DNA from: Prochlorococcus sp. AG-355-N16
Lineage (GTDB): Bacteria; Cyanobacteriota; Cyanobacteriia; PCC-6307; Cyanobiaceae
DNA length: 59,563 bases
Assembly: GCA_003278545.1 (NCBI GenBank)
Contig: QCEF01000007.1
Span: forward strand, 1-59,563
Direction: 5' to 3'
Each line of letters opens with the position of its first letter. Within the stretch, counting starts at the first letter, position 1. Positions 22,172 to 32,407 of this stretch are shown one piece after another. The notes under the pieces are model-generated. The model had not been told where the DNA came from and did not search any database. It saw only the letters and a program-made list of their open reading frames with translations. Position numbers and translations under genes: made by a program.

Positions 22172-22756
22172 TTATTTAGATTGAATTAGTCCATAACCTC
22201 CATGATTTCTCTTATAAATAACTTGAAGTTCATTATTTTTTTTATTTCGAAAAACATAAAAATCATGATCAATGAGATCCAATTGTTTTCTTGCTTCTTC
22301 TGATGAAATTGGATTCATTTCAAAGTATTTATTTTTTATAGATGGCTCAGGCAGACTTGCTTCTATGCCTTCTTTAAGTAAAGATTCATCTAAAAATCTT
22401 GGTTCCGTAGTTTTAATTGGGAAAGACTCTTTATTTTTAAATTGATTATTATGGATCGTTTTATTGTTTCTTTCTTTGTATTTACGTAATTTTCTACAAA
22501 GTTTATTTGAAACTAAATCAATGCTTGAGTATAGATTTTCAGTTTTCTCTTCGGCTCTAATTACAGTACCATTTGCAAAAATAGTAACTTCTGCAGTCTG
22601 GAAGGAGACTCTTGGATTTTTTTCTATTGAAAGGTGTATGTCGGCTTCTTTAACGATATCCTTATAGTGATGTGTTGCTTTTTCTATCTTTGCTTCAGTA
22701 TATTCTTTCAATGCTCCAGTGAGCTCAAGATTTTTTCCATGGATTAAAATTTTCAT
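22172..22756 (-). CDS. hpf: Long-form ribosome hibernation factor (LrtA/HPF)
   Basis: A 194-aa protein with an N-terminal S30AE domain (MKILIHGKNLELTGALKEYTEAKIEKATHHY) and a C-terminal dimerisation domain (NPISSEEARKQLDLIDHDFYVFRN, then YKRNHGGYGLIQ). It pairs 70S ribosomes into inactive 100S dimers at stationary phase or in the dark; cyanobacterial copies are called LrtA for light repression. It leads a run with deoC-like and recO on the minus strand. The divergent lipB starts 45 bases away. Confidence 0.94.
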   Translation of the reverse strand: MKILIHGKNLELTGALKEYTEAKIEKATHHYKDIVKEADIHLSIEKNPRVSFQTAEVTIFANGTVIRAEEKTENLYSSIDLVSNKLCRKLRKYKERNNKTIHNNQFKNKESFPIKTTEPRFLDESLLKEGIEASLPEPSIKNKYFEMNPISSEEARKQLDLIDHDFYVFRNKKNNELQVIYKRNHGGYGLIQSK

Positions 22757-22800
22757 AACAAATCTAAAAATATTTACTTACTTTATAAATCTACTTAAAT

Positions 22801-23451
22801 ATGGTTAATAGAACAGCAATAATTAAACAACCTGATAATATTTCTTTTTTCAATGATGTTTATAAATTACAAAAAGAATATCAGAAGGCATTGATTGTAG
22901 ATAACTCTAACCCTGATTTTATTTGGATAGGAGAGCATCAACTCTGTTATACGTTGGGTAGAGGATCTAACTACGCTAATTTATTATTTTCTTTGAATGA
23001 TAATAATTATGATGTTTTTAAGATTGATAGAGGCGGTGAGGTTACTTGTCATATGCCAGGACAATTAGTAACTTACTTGGTGTTAGATTTGAAAAATTTT
23101 AATAAAGATTTAAATTGGTATTTAAGAAAAATTGAAGACATAATTATAAAAATTCTTGGAACTTTTAACATAGATTGTCATTTAAGAGAGGGATTCACTG
23201 GAGTTTGGATAGGAAATAAGAAAATTGCTTCAATTGGAATTGGTTGTAAAAGATGGATTACAATAAATGGATTTTCAATCAATATTGACTGCGAATTAGA
23301 AAACTTCAATAAAATTGTTCCTTGCGGAATAGAGAATTGTCTTATGGCAAATATGGTTGATTACAATAAAAATTTAAATATTCAAGAAGTCAAGAGAATT
23401 GTTAAAAAAATCATTCAGGAAGAATTTAATTTTGATTTTGTATCAAAATAG
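22801..23451 (+). CDS. lipB: Octanoyl-ACP:protein octanoyltransferase
   Basis: Transfers the octanoyl chain from acyl carrier protein to lipoyl domains, here probably including the pdhC product downstream. The family motif [14 protein letters not shown] (residues 77-90), [22 protein letters not shown] and VPCGIENC (with the active-site cysteine) are present. The length of 216 aa is normal. It is followed after 26 bases by the acyl-activating enzyme. Confidence 0.94.
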   Translation: MVNRTAIIKQPDNISFFNDVYKLQKEYQKALIVDNSNPDFIWIGEHQLCYTLGRGSNYANLLFSLNDNNYDVFKIDRGGEVTCHMPGQLVTYLVLDLKNFNKDLNWYLRKIEDIIIKILGTFNIDCHLREGFTGVWIGNKKIASIGIGCKRWITINGFSINIDCELENFNKIVPCGIENCLMANMVDYNKNLNIQEVKRIVKKIIQEEFNFDFVSK

Positions 23452-23477
23452 AAATTAAAATTCAAAATCAATTTAAT

Positions 23478-25421
23478 ATGCGTGATTTAGCATACTGGCC
23501 TTTAGTTAAACCTCTTTCTAAAAAAGATAAATTTGCTAAAAATAGAGATTTTATTAAGAACCTTCATCACATAGATCAAATTTGGGAAAAATTAAAATTT
23601 AAATGTGGTGATACTTTAGCTGTTTGCGATTTGAGAGGGAAATACAAAGAAAAATTTTCTTATTCTGAGCTTTCTGATTTAATAACAAAAGTCTCTTTTT
23701 CTTTTAAAAATTATGGTTTAGTAAAGGGGGATGTAGTTACTGTAATATCTGAAAATTCTCCAAGATGGCTAGTAGTTGATCAAGGCTTAATGCGTTTAGG
23801 AGCTATAAATGCAGTGAGAGGTATTAATTCTCCTTCAGTAGAATTAGACTATATTATTGCGCACTCTAATTCAGTAGGTCTAATAGTTCAATCCAAGGAG
23901 ATTTGGCTAAAGTTAAACAATAAAGAAGAATTAAAAAAAAGACTGAAATTTATAATCAATTTAGAAAATGAACAATTTGAAAGTTTAATAAATTGGAATC
24001 AATTTATAAGAAAAGCAGAAAAAGAAAATTCACAAACTAATAATATTGAAAAATTTAATCCAAAAATTGATGATGTTGCTACTATCCTTTACACTTCTGG
24101 GACAACAGGAAAACCTAAAGGTGTCCCTTTGACTCATGCAAATTTTTTGCATCAAATAATAAATTTAGCCTATATTGCTGATCCAGAACCTGGGACCTCT
24201 GTATTAAGTGTTTTGCCTATCTGGCATTCTTATGAGAGGAGTGCTGAATACTTCTTTTTTTCATGTGGGTGTTCTCAATACTATACAATTCCTAAATTCT
24301 TGAAAGATGATATTACACAAATAAAACCCGTTGTCATGGCTACTGTACCAAGACTATGGGAGGCAATACATGATGGTTTTTTTCAGGCGTTGAAAAAAAT
24401 GCCTTCCAAAAAGCAAAAACTTATTAAGTTTTTGATAAGTAATAGTTCTGTTTTTAAAAGAAGTTTAAGAAAGATCAGAAATTTAGATATCAATCAAATA
24501 TCATTCAAATCAAAAATCCCCTTACTGGCTACTGTTATTGGCCGATATCCTTTACATAAATTATCTACTATTTTTTTATGGCCAAATATTCTTAGACAAC
24601 TATGCGGAGAAAAACTGAAATTCCCTATTAATGGCGGAGGTGCCTTGCCAGAACATGTGGATCTTTTTTTTGAATCTTTAGGTGTAGATGTTTTGGTGGG
24701 ATATGGACTCACAGAAACTAGTCCAGTATTAACTTGTAGGAGAAGAGAATTGAATGTTAGAGGATCATCCGGTCAGCCTCTAGCATTTACCGAAATCAAA
24801 ATAGTGAATGATGATAAAAGAAAGATTCTGAAGTTCAGAGAAGTCGGAAAAATTCTTGTTAAGGGACCACAAGTAATGAAAGGTTATCTTAATAATGAAT
24901 TAGCTACAAAAGATGTTTTATCCAAGGATGGTTGGTTTGATACTGGTGATTTAGGTTTTCTCATACCAAATGGTTCCCTATTTATAACAGGAAGAGCCAA
25001 GGATACAATAGTGCTATCAAGCGGTGAAAATATAGAACCGAATCCGCTAGAGACCGAAATCCTTAGTTCTGAATTTATTAACCAAATTCAACTAGTAGGA
25101 CAAGATAAGAAATGTTTAACGGCCCTTGTAGTGCCTAATGTCGAATTAGTTAAAAACAAGTTTTTGGAAGCAGACCTTTCAAAGTTAAACCTGGATAAGA
25201 ATATTGGTACATTTTTTAAATCACAAATTAATAATTTGCTTAAAAGTCGATTAGGAGCAAGATCAGAAGAACAAATATTAGATTGTTATTTTGTTGATCC
25301 CTTTACTTTAGAAAATGGGTTATTAACACAAACTCTTAAACAAAAAAGAAAAGAAATAGAAAGAACGTATTCATTACAAATAGAAAATATGTATGAACAG
25401 AAATTTAGTAAGAAAAATTGA
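23478..25421 (+). CDS. AMP-forming acyl-ACP/acyl-CoA synthetase (Aas-type)
   Basis: A 647-aa ANL-superfamily enzyme. The P-loop-like motif ILYTSGTTGKPKGVPLTH (around residue 210), PIWHSYERS, YGLTETSPV, GWFDTGDLG and GRAKDTIVLSSGENIEP are all seen. Cyanobacterial homologues of this length activate free fatty acids to acyl-ACP for recycling. It acts near the membrane, though no membrane segment is evident. It lies between lipB and a YlqD-like gene in the same direction. Confidence 0.88.
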   Translation: MRDLAYWPLVKPLSKKDKFAKNRDFIKNLHHIDQIWEKLKFKCGDTLAVCDLRGKYKEKFSYSELSDLITKVSFSFKNYGLVKGDVVTVISENSPRWLVVDQGLMRLGAINAVRGINSPSVELDYIIAHSNSVGLIVQSKEIWLKLNNKEELKKRLKFIINLENEQFESLINWNQFIRKAEKENSQTNNIEKFNPKIDDVATILYTSGTTGKPKGVPLTHANFLHQIINLAYIADPEPGTSVLSVLPIWHSYERSAEYFFFSCGCSQYYTIPKFLKDDITQIKPVVMATVPRLWEAIHDGFFQALKKMPSKKQKLIKFLISNSSVFKRSLRKIRNLDINQISFKSKIPLLATVIGRYPLHKLSTIFLWPNILRQLCGEKLKFPINGGGALPEHVDLFFESLGVDVLVGYGLTETSPVLTCRRRELNVRGSSGQPLAFTEIKIVNDDKRKILKFREVGKILVKGPQVMKGYLNNELATKDVLSKDGWFDTGDLGFLIPNGSLFITGRAKDTIVLSSGENIEPNPLETEILSSEFINQIQLVGQDKKCLTALVVPNVELVKNKFLEADLSKLNLDKNIGTFFKSQINNLLKSRLGARSEEQILDCYFVDPFTLENGLLTQTLKQKRKEIERTYSLQIENMYEQKFSKKN

Positions 25422-25459
25422 TTTGTTCTTTCTATATTAAAAAGGTAATTTAATTTTTT

Positions 25460-25903
25460 ATGGAAACAAAAAACTCAATATCTATAAAGCGCTCAATAGC
25501 TATTAAAGCTGTAGTTACTCCAACTTGGAAGGAAGATGCTGAAAAAGAATTAAGTAAATCAATTTCAAACATTGATCAGCAATTATCTCAACTTGAGCAG
25601 GAGGGGCAGCAAATAGTAAATAATATTAGATCCCAATCGGTTAATCCTCTAGATCCAAGGGTTCAAGAACAGGTTGGTCAGGTGCAACAACAAGTAGCAG
25701 CAAAACGAAATGAAATTGAAGAACAAAAAAGAAATCTACTGCAACAACAGAGTCAAGTTCGCGAATTAAAAATGGACGAAATTGTTGATCAAGGGCAATT
25801 GGATAGTTTCTGTGATGTCACTGTGGGCGACAATCTTATTGAAAAAATGCAAGTCTCAATTACTGTTAAAGACGGCGTTATTCAGTCTATAGATAATAAT
25901 TAA
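25460..25903 (+). CDS. YlqD-like coiled-coil protein
   Basis: A 147-aa protein: an N-terminal strand region (SIKRSIAIKAVVTPTWKEDAEKEL), a long heptad-like coiled-coil (about residues 35-105, rich in Gln and Glu), then a beta part VTVGDNLIEKMQVSITVKDGVIQSI. This matches the YlqD family found in cyanobacteria and firmicutes, of unknown function. It has no signal peptide. It follows the acyl-synthetase by 38 bases. A 218-base non-coding gap follows, which may hold the pdhC promoter. Confidence 0.78.
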   Translation: METKNSISIKRSIAIKAVVTPTWKEDAEKELSKSISNIDQQLSQLEQEGQQIVNNIRSQSVNPLDPRVQEQVGQVQQQVAAKRNEIEEQKRNLLQQQSQVRELKMDEIVDQGQLDSFCDVTVGDNLIEKMQVSITVKDGVIQSIDNN

Positions 25904-26121
25904 ATAAAAAGATTTAGTATTTTTGATAAAATAAGTAAATCTTAACTGCGAAAAGTTTTAAATTCTAATCGATCTAAATTATTACTTTCTTAAGTTTTAA
26001 GAGTTCCCACTGTGAAAATGATTTCGTATAATTAGAACAAGAGTTAAAAGGGTTCTTGATCATAAAAACTTTTGAAAGTTTGGTAAAAATCCCTTAAAAC
26101 TTATGCAATAACAATTTTCTT

Positions 26122-27489
26122 ATGTCTCACGAAATATTCATGCCTGCTTTGAGTTCTACTATGACGGAGGGCAAGATTGTGGAATGGTTGAAAAATCCGG
26201 GAGATAAGGTTGAAAGAGGCGAATCTGTCTTGGTTGTTGAATCTGACAAGGCAGATATGGATGTTGAGTCTTTTCAAGATGGATATCTTGCAGCAGTTTT
26301 AATGCCTGCTGGCAGCACTGCACCTGTTGGAGAAACTATTGGTCTCATTGTGGAAAATGAGGATGAGATAGCTTCAGTTCAACAACAAAATAAAGGAAAT
26401 CAACCCGAAGTCTCTACTTCAGACCAACTTGAATTGGTAAGCAATAAAACTGAAGAAAAACAAGTAGTTCATACTGAAAATATCAAAAAAGAAGTACAAG
26501 AAGTCGTATTAAAGAGTGAAAAGCCAGTACCATCTTTAAACAGTGATAAAATTAATGCCGCTACAAGTAATGTTTCTTCGAGGATAATTGCATCTCCAAG
26601 AGCTAAAAAACTAGCCTCTCAAATGGGTGTTGATTTAGCAAAGGTTAATGGATCTGGCCCTCACGGAAGGATTCAAGCCGACGATATTTTAAAAGCTAAT
26701 GGCCAACCTGTTTCTATACCATGGATAGGGGAAGGTGCTTCTCCTGCAAGTATCCCTGGTTCAAATTTGGGAGTTGAAAGTAAACCAGAAACTTCAGGAA
26801 ATAGTTTTGGTAATCCCGGAGAAACAGTTCAATTTAATACTCTTCAAAAAGCGGTAAATAAAAATATGGAATCTAGTTTAGATGTTCCATGTTTTAGGGT
26901 GGGATACTCCATCAATACAGATAAATTAGATAATTTCTACAAAAAGGTAAAACAGAATGGAGTGACTATGACCGCTTTACTTGTAAAGGCAGTTGCTAAG
27001 ACACTAAAGAAACATCCTCAAGTTAACTCAAGTTTTTCAGAAAATGGAATTTCTTATCCAGAAAATGTAAATATTGCTGTTGCTGTCGCGATGGAAGATG
27101 GTGGACTAATAACTCCAGTATTAAAAGAACCATGCAGTACTGATTTATTTGAATTATCTAGGGAATGGAAAGATCTTGTAAAAAGATCAAGATCAAAACA
27201 ATTAGAACCAGATGAATACTCAACGGGAACCTTTACTTTATCTAACCTTGGTATGTTTGGAGTTGATAGATTTGACGCAATTCTTCCACCTGGTACCGGT
27301 GCTATTTTAGCCATAGCATCATCGAAACCAACTGTTGTTGCTAATAGTGATGGTTCAATATCTGTTAAAAAAATAATGCAAGTAAATCTTACAGCTGATC
27401 ACAGAGTGATCTATGGAGCTGATGGTGCTTCATTCTTGAAAGACTTGGCTAACTTGATTGAAAATGAGCCAGAGACACTTGTATCTTAA
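26122..27489 (+). CDS. pdhC: Pyruvate dehydrogenase E2 (dihydrolipoamide acetyltransferase)
   Basis: A 455-aa E2 subunit. One lipoyl domain (residues 1-80) with lipoyl-lysine 43 in ESDKADM, a flexible linker, the peripheral subunit-binding domain (SPRAKKLASQMGVDLAKV, GSGPHGRI) and the C-terminal catalytic domain with LTADHRVIYGADG, where the His and Asp are catalytic. It makes acetyl-CoA with E1 and E3, which are coded elsewhere. queA starts 6 bases after it. Confidence 0.96.
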   Translation: MSHEIFMPALSSTMTEGKIVEWLKNPGDKVERGESVLVVESDKADMDVESFQDGYLAAVLMPAGSTAPVGETIGLIVENEDEIASVQQQNKGNQPEVSTSDQLELVSNKTEEKQVVHTENIKKEVQEVVLKSEKPVPSLNSDKINAATSNVSSRIIASPRAKKLASQMGVDLAKVNGSGPHGRIQADDILKANGQPVSIPWIGEGASPASIPGSNLGVESKPETSGNSFGNPGETVQFNTLQKAVNKNMESSLDVPCFRVGYSINTDKLDNFYKKVKQNGVTMTALLVKAVAKTLKKHPQVNSSFSENGISYPENVNIAVAVAMEDGGLITPVLKEPCSTDLFELSREWKDLVKRSRSKQLEPDEYSTGTFTLSNLGMFGVDRFDAILPPGTGAILAIASSKPTVVANSDGSISVKKIMQVNLTADHRVIYGADGASFLKDLANLIENEPETLVS

Positions 27490-27495
27490 ATTTAA

Positions 27496-28620
27496 TTGAT
27501 TTCTCAAATTAATAAAGAAGAAAGAGATTATAGGCTTGAATCTTATGATTATTTACTTGATCCTTCATTAGTTGCTAGTAAACCTTCTGCAATTAGGCAT
27601 GAATCAAGACTGATGATAGTTAGAAATTGTTCTTTAGAAGAAGACTGCTTAACTAATAAATTTACCAAGAATCTTTTAGATGAATTTAGAGAAGGCGACC
27701 TTGTAGTTGTTAACAATACAAAGGTAATGAAAGCTAGGTTAAAGGTTGAATTAGAAAATGGGACTTTAGTCGAATTATTAGTCTTAGAAAGATTCCATGA
27801 ATGTGTTTGGTTATGTTTGGCAAAGCCAGCAAAAAAGTTAAAAATAAATAGAAAAATAATATTAAAATCTCCTTTTGCACAAAATATTAATTTGATGGTT
27901 GATGGGGTTGATGAAGAAACTGGAGGGAGATTTATTAAATTTCCTGAGAATATAATTGATCTCAATTCAATGAATGACCTTCTTGATAAATACGGGGAAA
28001 TCCCTCTCCCGCCTTATATAAAAAATACCGAAGAAGAATCTTTTCATGAGAACAGTTATCAAACTGAGTATGCAACTAATCCAGGGGCCGTTGCTGCGCC
28101 AACTGCTGGTTTACACTTAAGCAAAAGTCTTATTTTCAATCTTAAAAAAAAAGGAGTAATAATTTTGCCAATAACTTTGCACGTGGGCTATGGAACATTC
28201 AAACCAATTGATCAAGAAGATTTAAGTAACTTAAAACTTCATAAAGAATGGGTAAGTGTTAATAAGGAAGTAGTGGAGGAAATAAAAAAAATAAAGAAAA
28301 CCAATAGAAGAATAATTGCTATTGGGACAACTAGCGTGAGAGCTCTTGAAAGTTGTTATTCTCACGAAATTAATGACTATATTCCCATAGCGAAATACGT
28401 GGATTTAGTAATTAAGCCAGGTTATAAATTTAAGGTAGTTGATGGATTATTAACTAATTTTCATCTTCCTAAAAGTTCATTATTACTTTTAGTAAGTGCA
28501 ATGATTGGTAGAGAAAGATTATTAGATTTGTATAAAAAAGCCATAAAAGAAAAATTTAGATTTTTCTCTTATGGCGATGCGATGTATATTTCACCAGATT
28601 CATTACTGGAGAAAAAATAG
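27496..28620 (+). CDS. queA: S-adenosylmethionine:tRNA ribosyltransferase-isomerase QueA
   Basis: Transfers and isomerises the ribosyl part of SAM onto preQ1-tRNA to form epoxyqueuosine. The 374-aa protein shows YDYLLDPSLVASKPSAIRHESRL, GDLVVVNNTKVMKARL, PLPPYI, YQTEYATNPGAVAAPTAGLHLS split across a conserved block, HVGYGTFKPI, and TNFHLPKSSLLLLVSA. The TTG start at 27496 is used, as no earlier ATG is available. The gene faces cysK with 2 bases between stops, so no terminator fits between them. Confidence 0.95.
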   Translation: MISQINKEERDYRLESYDYLLDPSLVASKPSAIRHESRLMIVRNCSLEEDCLTNKFTKNLLDEFREGDLVVVNNTKVMKARLKVELENGTLVELLVLERFHECVWLCLAKPAKKLKINRKIILKSPFAQNINLMVDGVDEETGGRFIKFPENIIDLNSMNDLLDKYGEIPLPPYIKNTEEESFHENSYQTEYATNPGAVAAPTAGLHLSKSLIFNLKKKGVIILPITLHVGYGTFKPIDQEDLSNLKLHKEWVSVNKEVVEEIKKIKKTNRRIIAIGTTSVRALESCYSHEINDYIPIAKYVDLVIKPGYKFKVVDGLLTNFHLPKSSLLLLVSAMIGRERLLDLYKKAIKEKFRFFSYGDAMYISPDSLLEKK

Positions 28621-28622
28621 AT

Positions 28623-29609
28623 TTAGGCTTTGACTGGTTCTTGAATGATTCCGCTTGGAACTTCAGTAAACATAATTGATGATAAATATCTCTCTGCTAA
28701 ATCAGGTAGAACAACTACAATAGTTTTTCCCGCATATTCATCTTGTTCAGCTAATCTAACAGCAGCAGCGGCAGCAGCTCCACAAGATATTCCAACTAAT
28801 AAACCTTCTTCTTTTGCTAATCTAAGAGCCATCTCGATTGACTCGTCATTTGTCACCTGTTCAACTTTATCGACAATTGATAAGTCAAGGTTCTTAGGAA
28901 TAAATCCTGCTCCAATTCCTTGAATTTTATGTGGTCCAGATTTAACCTCTTCTCCATTCATCGTTTGTGTAATAACAGGACTATGTGAGGGTTCTACAGC
29001 TACAGAAGTAATATTTTTACCCTTTTCTTGCTTAATGTATCTTGAAACTCCTGTAATTGTGCCGCCAGTTCCAACCCCTGCGACTAAGACATCAATTTCA
29101 CCATCGCAATCATCCCAGATTTCTGGTCCAGTAGTTTTGAAATGAATTTCAGGGTTTGCTGGATTATCAAATTGACCTGGCATGAAATATTGAGAAGGAT
29201 TACTTTCTGCAATTTCTTTAGCCTTAGCTATCGCTCCAGGCATACCTTTAGATGCCTCTGTTAAAACAATTTCAGCACCCAAAACTGCCATAACCCTTCT
29301 TCTTTCAATTGACATGGATTCTGGCATTGTAAGGATGAGTTTATAACCTCTTGCTGAAGCAGTAAAAGCTAGAGCAATTCCTGTATTTCCAGAAGTTGGC
29401 TCTACAATAGTTTTGTCTTTTGTAAGCTTCCCACTTTTCTCTGCATCCCAGATCATGTTCGCGCCAATCCTGCATTTGACACTATAAGCGGGGTTTCTAC
29501 CTTCAATTTTTGCAAGTACTGTAGCTTTCGCGTTTTTAGTAACTGATTTTAATTTTACTAATGGAGTGTTTCCAATAGCAAAACTGTTGTCCTCATAAAT
29601 TTTTGCCAT
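28623..29609 (-). CDS. cysK: Cysteine synthase A
   Basis: Makes cysteine from O-acetylserine and sulfide. The 328-aa PLP enzyme has Lys46 in [11 protein letters not shown] as the PLP lysine, the asparagine loop [10 protein letters not shown], the GTGGTITG phosphate loop and a late [13 protein letters not shown]. It is the last gene of a sulfur amino-acid run on the minus strand, behind two cystathionine-type enzymes. It ends 2 bases from the convergent queA. Confidence 0.95.
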   Translation of the reverse strand: MAKIYEDNSFAIGNTPLVKLKSVTKNAKATVLAKIEGRNPAYSVKCRIGANMIWDAEKSGKLTKDKTIVEPTSGNTGIALAFTASARGYKLILTMPESMSIERRRVMAVLGAEIVLTEASKGMPGAIAKAKEIAESNPSQYFMPGQFDNPANPEIHFKTTGPEIWDDCDGEIDVLVAGVGTGGTITGVSRYIKQEKGKNITSVAVEPSHSPVITQTMNGEEVKSGPHKIQGIGAGFIPKNLDLSIVDKVEQVTNDESIEMALRLAKEEGLLVGISCGAAAAAAVRLAEQDEYAGKTIVVVLPDLAERYLSSIMFTEVPSGIIQEPVKA

Positions 29610-29693
29610 TTATATATTGAGAAAATATATTCTAATACTAACTATTATTCAGAAAAAGAGTATATAAGTTTCTATACGGTAAATACTAGGAAT

Positions 29694-31163
29694 TTAGAAA
29701 TTATTTAGTGCTTCAGAAAAGCTTTTCCATAATTGATCTTGGTCTTCTAATCCAACTGATACTCTAATAAGGTGCGATGGTATACCAAAACTTTCAGCCC
29801 AATCCAACTCGTCATAATGAGCTAGTAAAACATAAGGACAAACTAGAGTAAATTTTGTACCTAAACTAGGTCCTTTAGATACTTGAAGAGAATCATAAAA
29901 TTTTTTAGCTTTGTTCATTCCTCCATTTAATTCAAACGATAACAAGCAGCCGTATCCTCCATCAGAAGTGAGTAAAGAATTAAAATTTGGACAATTTTCA
30001 GGATGGAAAATATTTTTAATCTCGCTATGGGTCTCTAGTCTTTTTTTTAATTCTAAACATGCTTTATTTTGTTTAAAAACTCTTTGATTTACATCTCTAC
30101 TAACTTTCTCTAGATAAACTGTATCTCCATCGGAAAGTGTTGGAAGATTAATTTCGTTTAATGCATTTCTTAATTGATCAATCCATTTACTTTTTGGATT
30201 TAGTATTAATGATCCCGCAAGAATATCACCACTGCCTGAAAAAATTTTTGTAAGTGAAGTAAAAACTATATCTGCATGTTCTAAGGAATTTATATTTAAA
30301 TTTGAACCAATTGTATCGTCAACAATTAAGGGAATATTTAACTTTTTTGCTATTTTTGAAATTTTTTTAATGTTTACACATTTGAGCATTGGATTACTCG
30401 GTAGTTCAATAATTAATGCTGATGGATTTATGCTTTTGATTTCTAATTCAATATCCTCGCAATTTTCTTCTGTAATTAACTTGGCTCCATAAAAAATATT
30501 CATTGGTAATTTAAGTACATCTACATATGGGAAACCAATTTGTAGTGTTGGTTTAGCTGGAAATAATTTATATATGATTTCTAATGATGTATGCAATGCA
30601 GACATGCCAGATGAAGTTAAGTGAATATCATTAGAGTTAATTTTTGTAGATTTAGAAATTCTATTTTTTATTCTTTGAGAACATTCATTTACGTAAGATT
30701 TTGGAGGGCAATCTTCAAGACCTAGTTCTATAGCAGCAGCCCTTGAAGATATGCCAAGACCAGTATGTTGCCAAAAAGATTTTGCATAAATACTGCCTTC
30801 TTTTTCAGTTATTAAGAAAGATAGATTATCTCTTTTTTCAATTAATGAGAATTGTTCAGAAGTATTTCTATCAATGTATTTTTTAGCTTTAAAAGCTATG
30901 CTTTCATTAGGATATGGCCAGATACTTTTATTGTTGTAATAATTTTCCTTTTTTACTTTTTCACATAATCTTTTCACTATGGGGTTTAGCCCGAATCTTG
31001 GGTAAATGGACTTTAATAAATTCATGCATGCTTGATTTTTTTCCTCGTAATTTATTACATCATTCCAAGTTGGTAATGCTACAGAAACAGCATGAATACT
31101 ATCAGGAATAGAATATCCCAACTCTAAATTTTTCCATATAGGGTTTTTAAGTAAATCTCTCAA
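29694..31163 (-). CDS. Cystathionine gamma-synthase family PLP enzyme, extended
   Basis: A 489-aa PLP enzyme of the Cys/Met-metabolism family, longer than usual (about 390) by an N-terminal region of roughly 100 residues that has no obvious domain. The PLP lysine is in FTSLTKIFSGSGDIL. LTSSGMSALHTSLEI, IVDDTIGSNLNI and a late RVSVGLED are family marks. It starts 3 bases after the next gene upstream, the shorter relative at 31167. The pair probably carry out transsulfuration or methionine synthesis steps. Which of them is the synthase and which the lyase cannot be fixed from sequence. Confidence 0.82.
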   Translation of the reverse strand: MRDLLKNPIWKNLELGYSIPDSIHAVSVALPTWNDVINYEEKNQACMNLLKSIYPRFGLNPIVKRLCEKVKKENYYNNKSIWPYPNESIAFKAKKYIDRNTSEQFSLIEKRDNLSFLITEKEGSIYAKSFWQHTGLGISSRAAAIELGLEDCPPKSYVNECSQRIKNRISKSTKINSNDIHLTSSGMSALHTSLEIIYKLFPAKPTLQIGFPYVDVLKLPMNIFYGAKLITEENCEDIELEIKSINPSALIIELPSNPMLKCVNIKKISKIAKKLNIPLIVDDTIGSNLNINSLEHADIVFTSLTKIFSGSGDILAGSLILNPKSKWIDQLRNALNEINLPTLSDGDTVYLEKVSRDVNQRVFKQNKACLELKKRLETHSEIKNIFHPENCPNFNSLLTSDGGYGCLLSFELNGGMNKAKKFYDSLQVSKGPSLGTKFTLVCPYVLLAHYDELDWAESFGIPSHLIRVSVGLEDQDQLWKSFSEALNNF

Positions 31164-31166
31164 TTT

Positions 31167-32330
31167 TCAGAATTTATTTAAAGCAAATAATATGTCTGAG
31201 ATTAAATCGTTTGTTTCTTCACATCCAATCGATAATCTGACAAGAGCATCATTTATCCCTAAAAGATTTTTTGTTTCATCATCAACAGAAGCATGAGTCA
31301 TTGTTGCGGGGTGACAAATTAAACTTTCAACTCCTCCAAGGCTTTCTGCTAGCGAGAAATATTTGAGAGATTTGCAAAATTTAAAAGTATCCTCTTTATT
31401 TAAATTTAATTTTATGGTGATCATCGAACCTCCAGAGCTCATTTGCGATTTTGCTAAATTAAATTGCGGATGTTTTTGATTAAAAGGATAAATTACTTTA
31501 CTAATTATTTTATGATTGTCTAATTCTTCAGAAATTAATTTTGCACTTTGCGTTTGTTGTTCGATTCTTAAAGGAAGAGTTTTTACTCCTCTCGTAATGA
31601 GCCAACTATCAAAAGGAGATGGTTGCAGCCCTAGAGCTTTTTGAGAGAAAAGCATCTTACTATTCCATACCTCATTATTTGTAAGTACTGCTCCACCAAG
31701 TGCATCACTATGTCCATTAATGAATTTTGTTGTGCTTACGAGTGATAGTGTTGCACCGAGGTCCAATGGTTTTTGAATAAGTGCCGTTGAAAAGGTGTTG
31801 TCTACTACTACTGGGATTTGTAGTTTATTCGCTTCATCACAAATCGCCTTAATATCAAGTACCTTCAAAAGTGGATTAGTTGGACTTTCTAGCCATATCA
31901 AGGTTGGCTCGAAGTATGAAATCTTTTTGATATTATTTTCGTTTGTAAAATCTGTGTATAAAACTTCTAGCCCAAATTTCTTGAAAACTTTTTCGAACAT
32001 CCTCACTGTACAACCATAGAGATTTGACTCGCATAGTATCTTGTCACCTGATTTTAGTATTGATGAAATTGCAGTTACCGCGCTAATTCCAGATCCAAAA
32101 ACTGTACAGTATTTAGAATCTTCTATTGATTTAAGAACGCTTTCTAGAATTCTAAAGTTTGGATTGCCTGATCTGGTGTAGTCGAAATTATCTTTATTTC
32201 CATGTTTAAAAGTGGATGTAGAAAAAATAGGAGGCATAACGCATCCAGTTTCTTCTGCAAATGTTTCCCCATGGTGAATAGATAGGGTCTTAAAACCTGG
32301 CTTTTTGATATTATTGTCCTTATTTCCCAT
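31167..32330 (-). CDS. Cystathionine gamma-synthase/lyase family PLP enzyme
   Basis: A 387-aa enzyme of normal length. Key parts: FKHGNKDNFDYTRSGNPNF, VFGSGISAVTAISSIL, VVDNTFSTALIQKPLDLGA, PLP lysine in STTKFINGHSDALGGAV, and LICHPATMTHASV with RLSIGCEE at the end. Homologues are cystathionine gamma-synthase (metB) or lyase. Next to its longer relative and cysK, it belongs to cysteine/methionine interconversion. It is preceded by rpsD with a strong inverted repeat between. Confidence 0.88.
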   Translation of the reverse strand: MGNKDNNIKKPGFKTLSIHHGETFAEETGCVMPPIFSTSTFKHGNKDNFDYTRSGNPNFRILESVLKSIEDSKYCTVFGSGISAVTAISSILKSGDKILCESNLYGCTVRMFEKVFKKFGLEVLYTDFTNENNIKKISYFEPTLIWLESPTNPLLKVLDIKAICDEANKLQIPVVVDNTFSTALIQKPLDLGATLSLVSTTKFINGHSDALGGAVLTNNEVWNSKMLFSQKALGLQPSPFDSWLITRGVKTLPLRIEQQTQSAKLISEELDNHKIISKVIYPFNQKHPQFNLAKSQMSSGGSMITIKLNLNKEDTFKFCKSLKYFSLAESLGGVESLICHPATMTHASVDDETKNLLGINDALVRLSIGCEETNDLISDILFALNKF

Positions 32331-32353
32331 TATTTTTAAAAATAAGAATTAAA

Positions 32354-32387
32354 TTAAATCTCTCATTTTTTTTAATGAGAGATTTAA
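32354..32387 (-). terminator. AT-rich 14-bp inverted repeat after rpsD
   Basis: TTAAATCTCTCATT (32354-32367) and AATGAGAGATTTAA (32374-32387) are perfect inverted arms around a 6-base all-T loop. It lies between rpsD (stop 32408) and the metB-like gene start (32330) on the minus strand. The sequence after it on the minus strand (TTTAATTC) is U-rich but not a clean tract. It is most likely an rpsD terminator; a binding site or attenuator is also possible. Confidence 0.5.
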
Positions 32388-32407
32388 TAATCCAAAGAAA
32401 AGTAGTA

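Noticed and set aside
27496-27540. A preQ1 riboswitch before queA
   Set aside because: Only 6 bases separate pdhC and queA, so no aptamer can lie there; nothing like it is seen within the end of pdhC.
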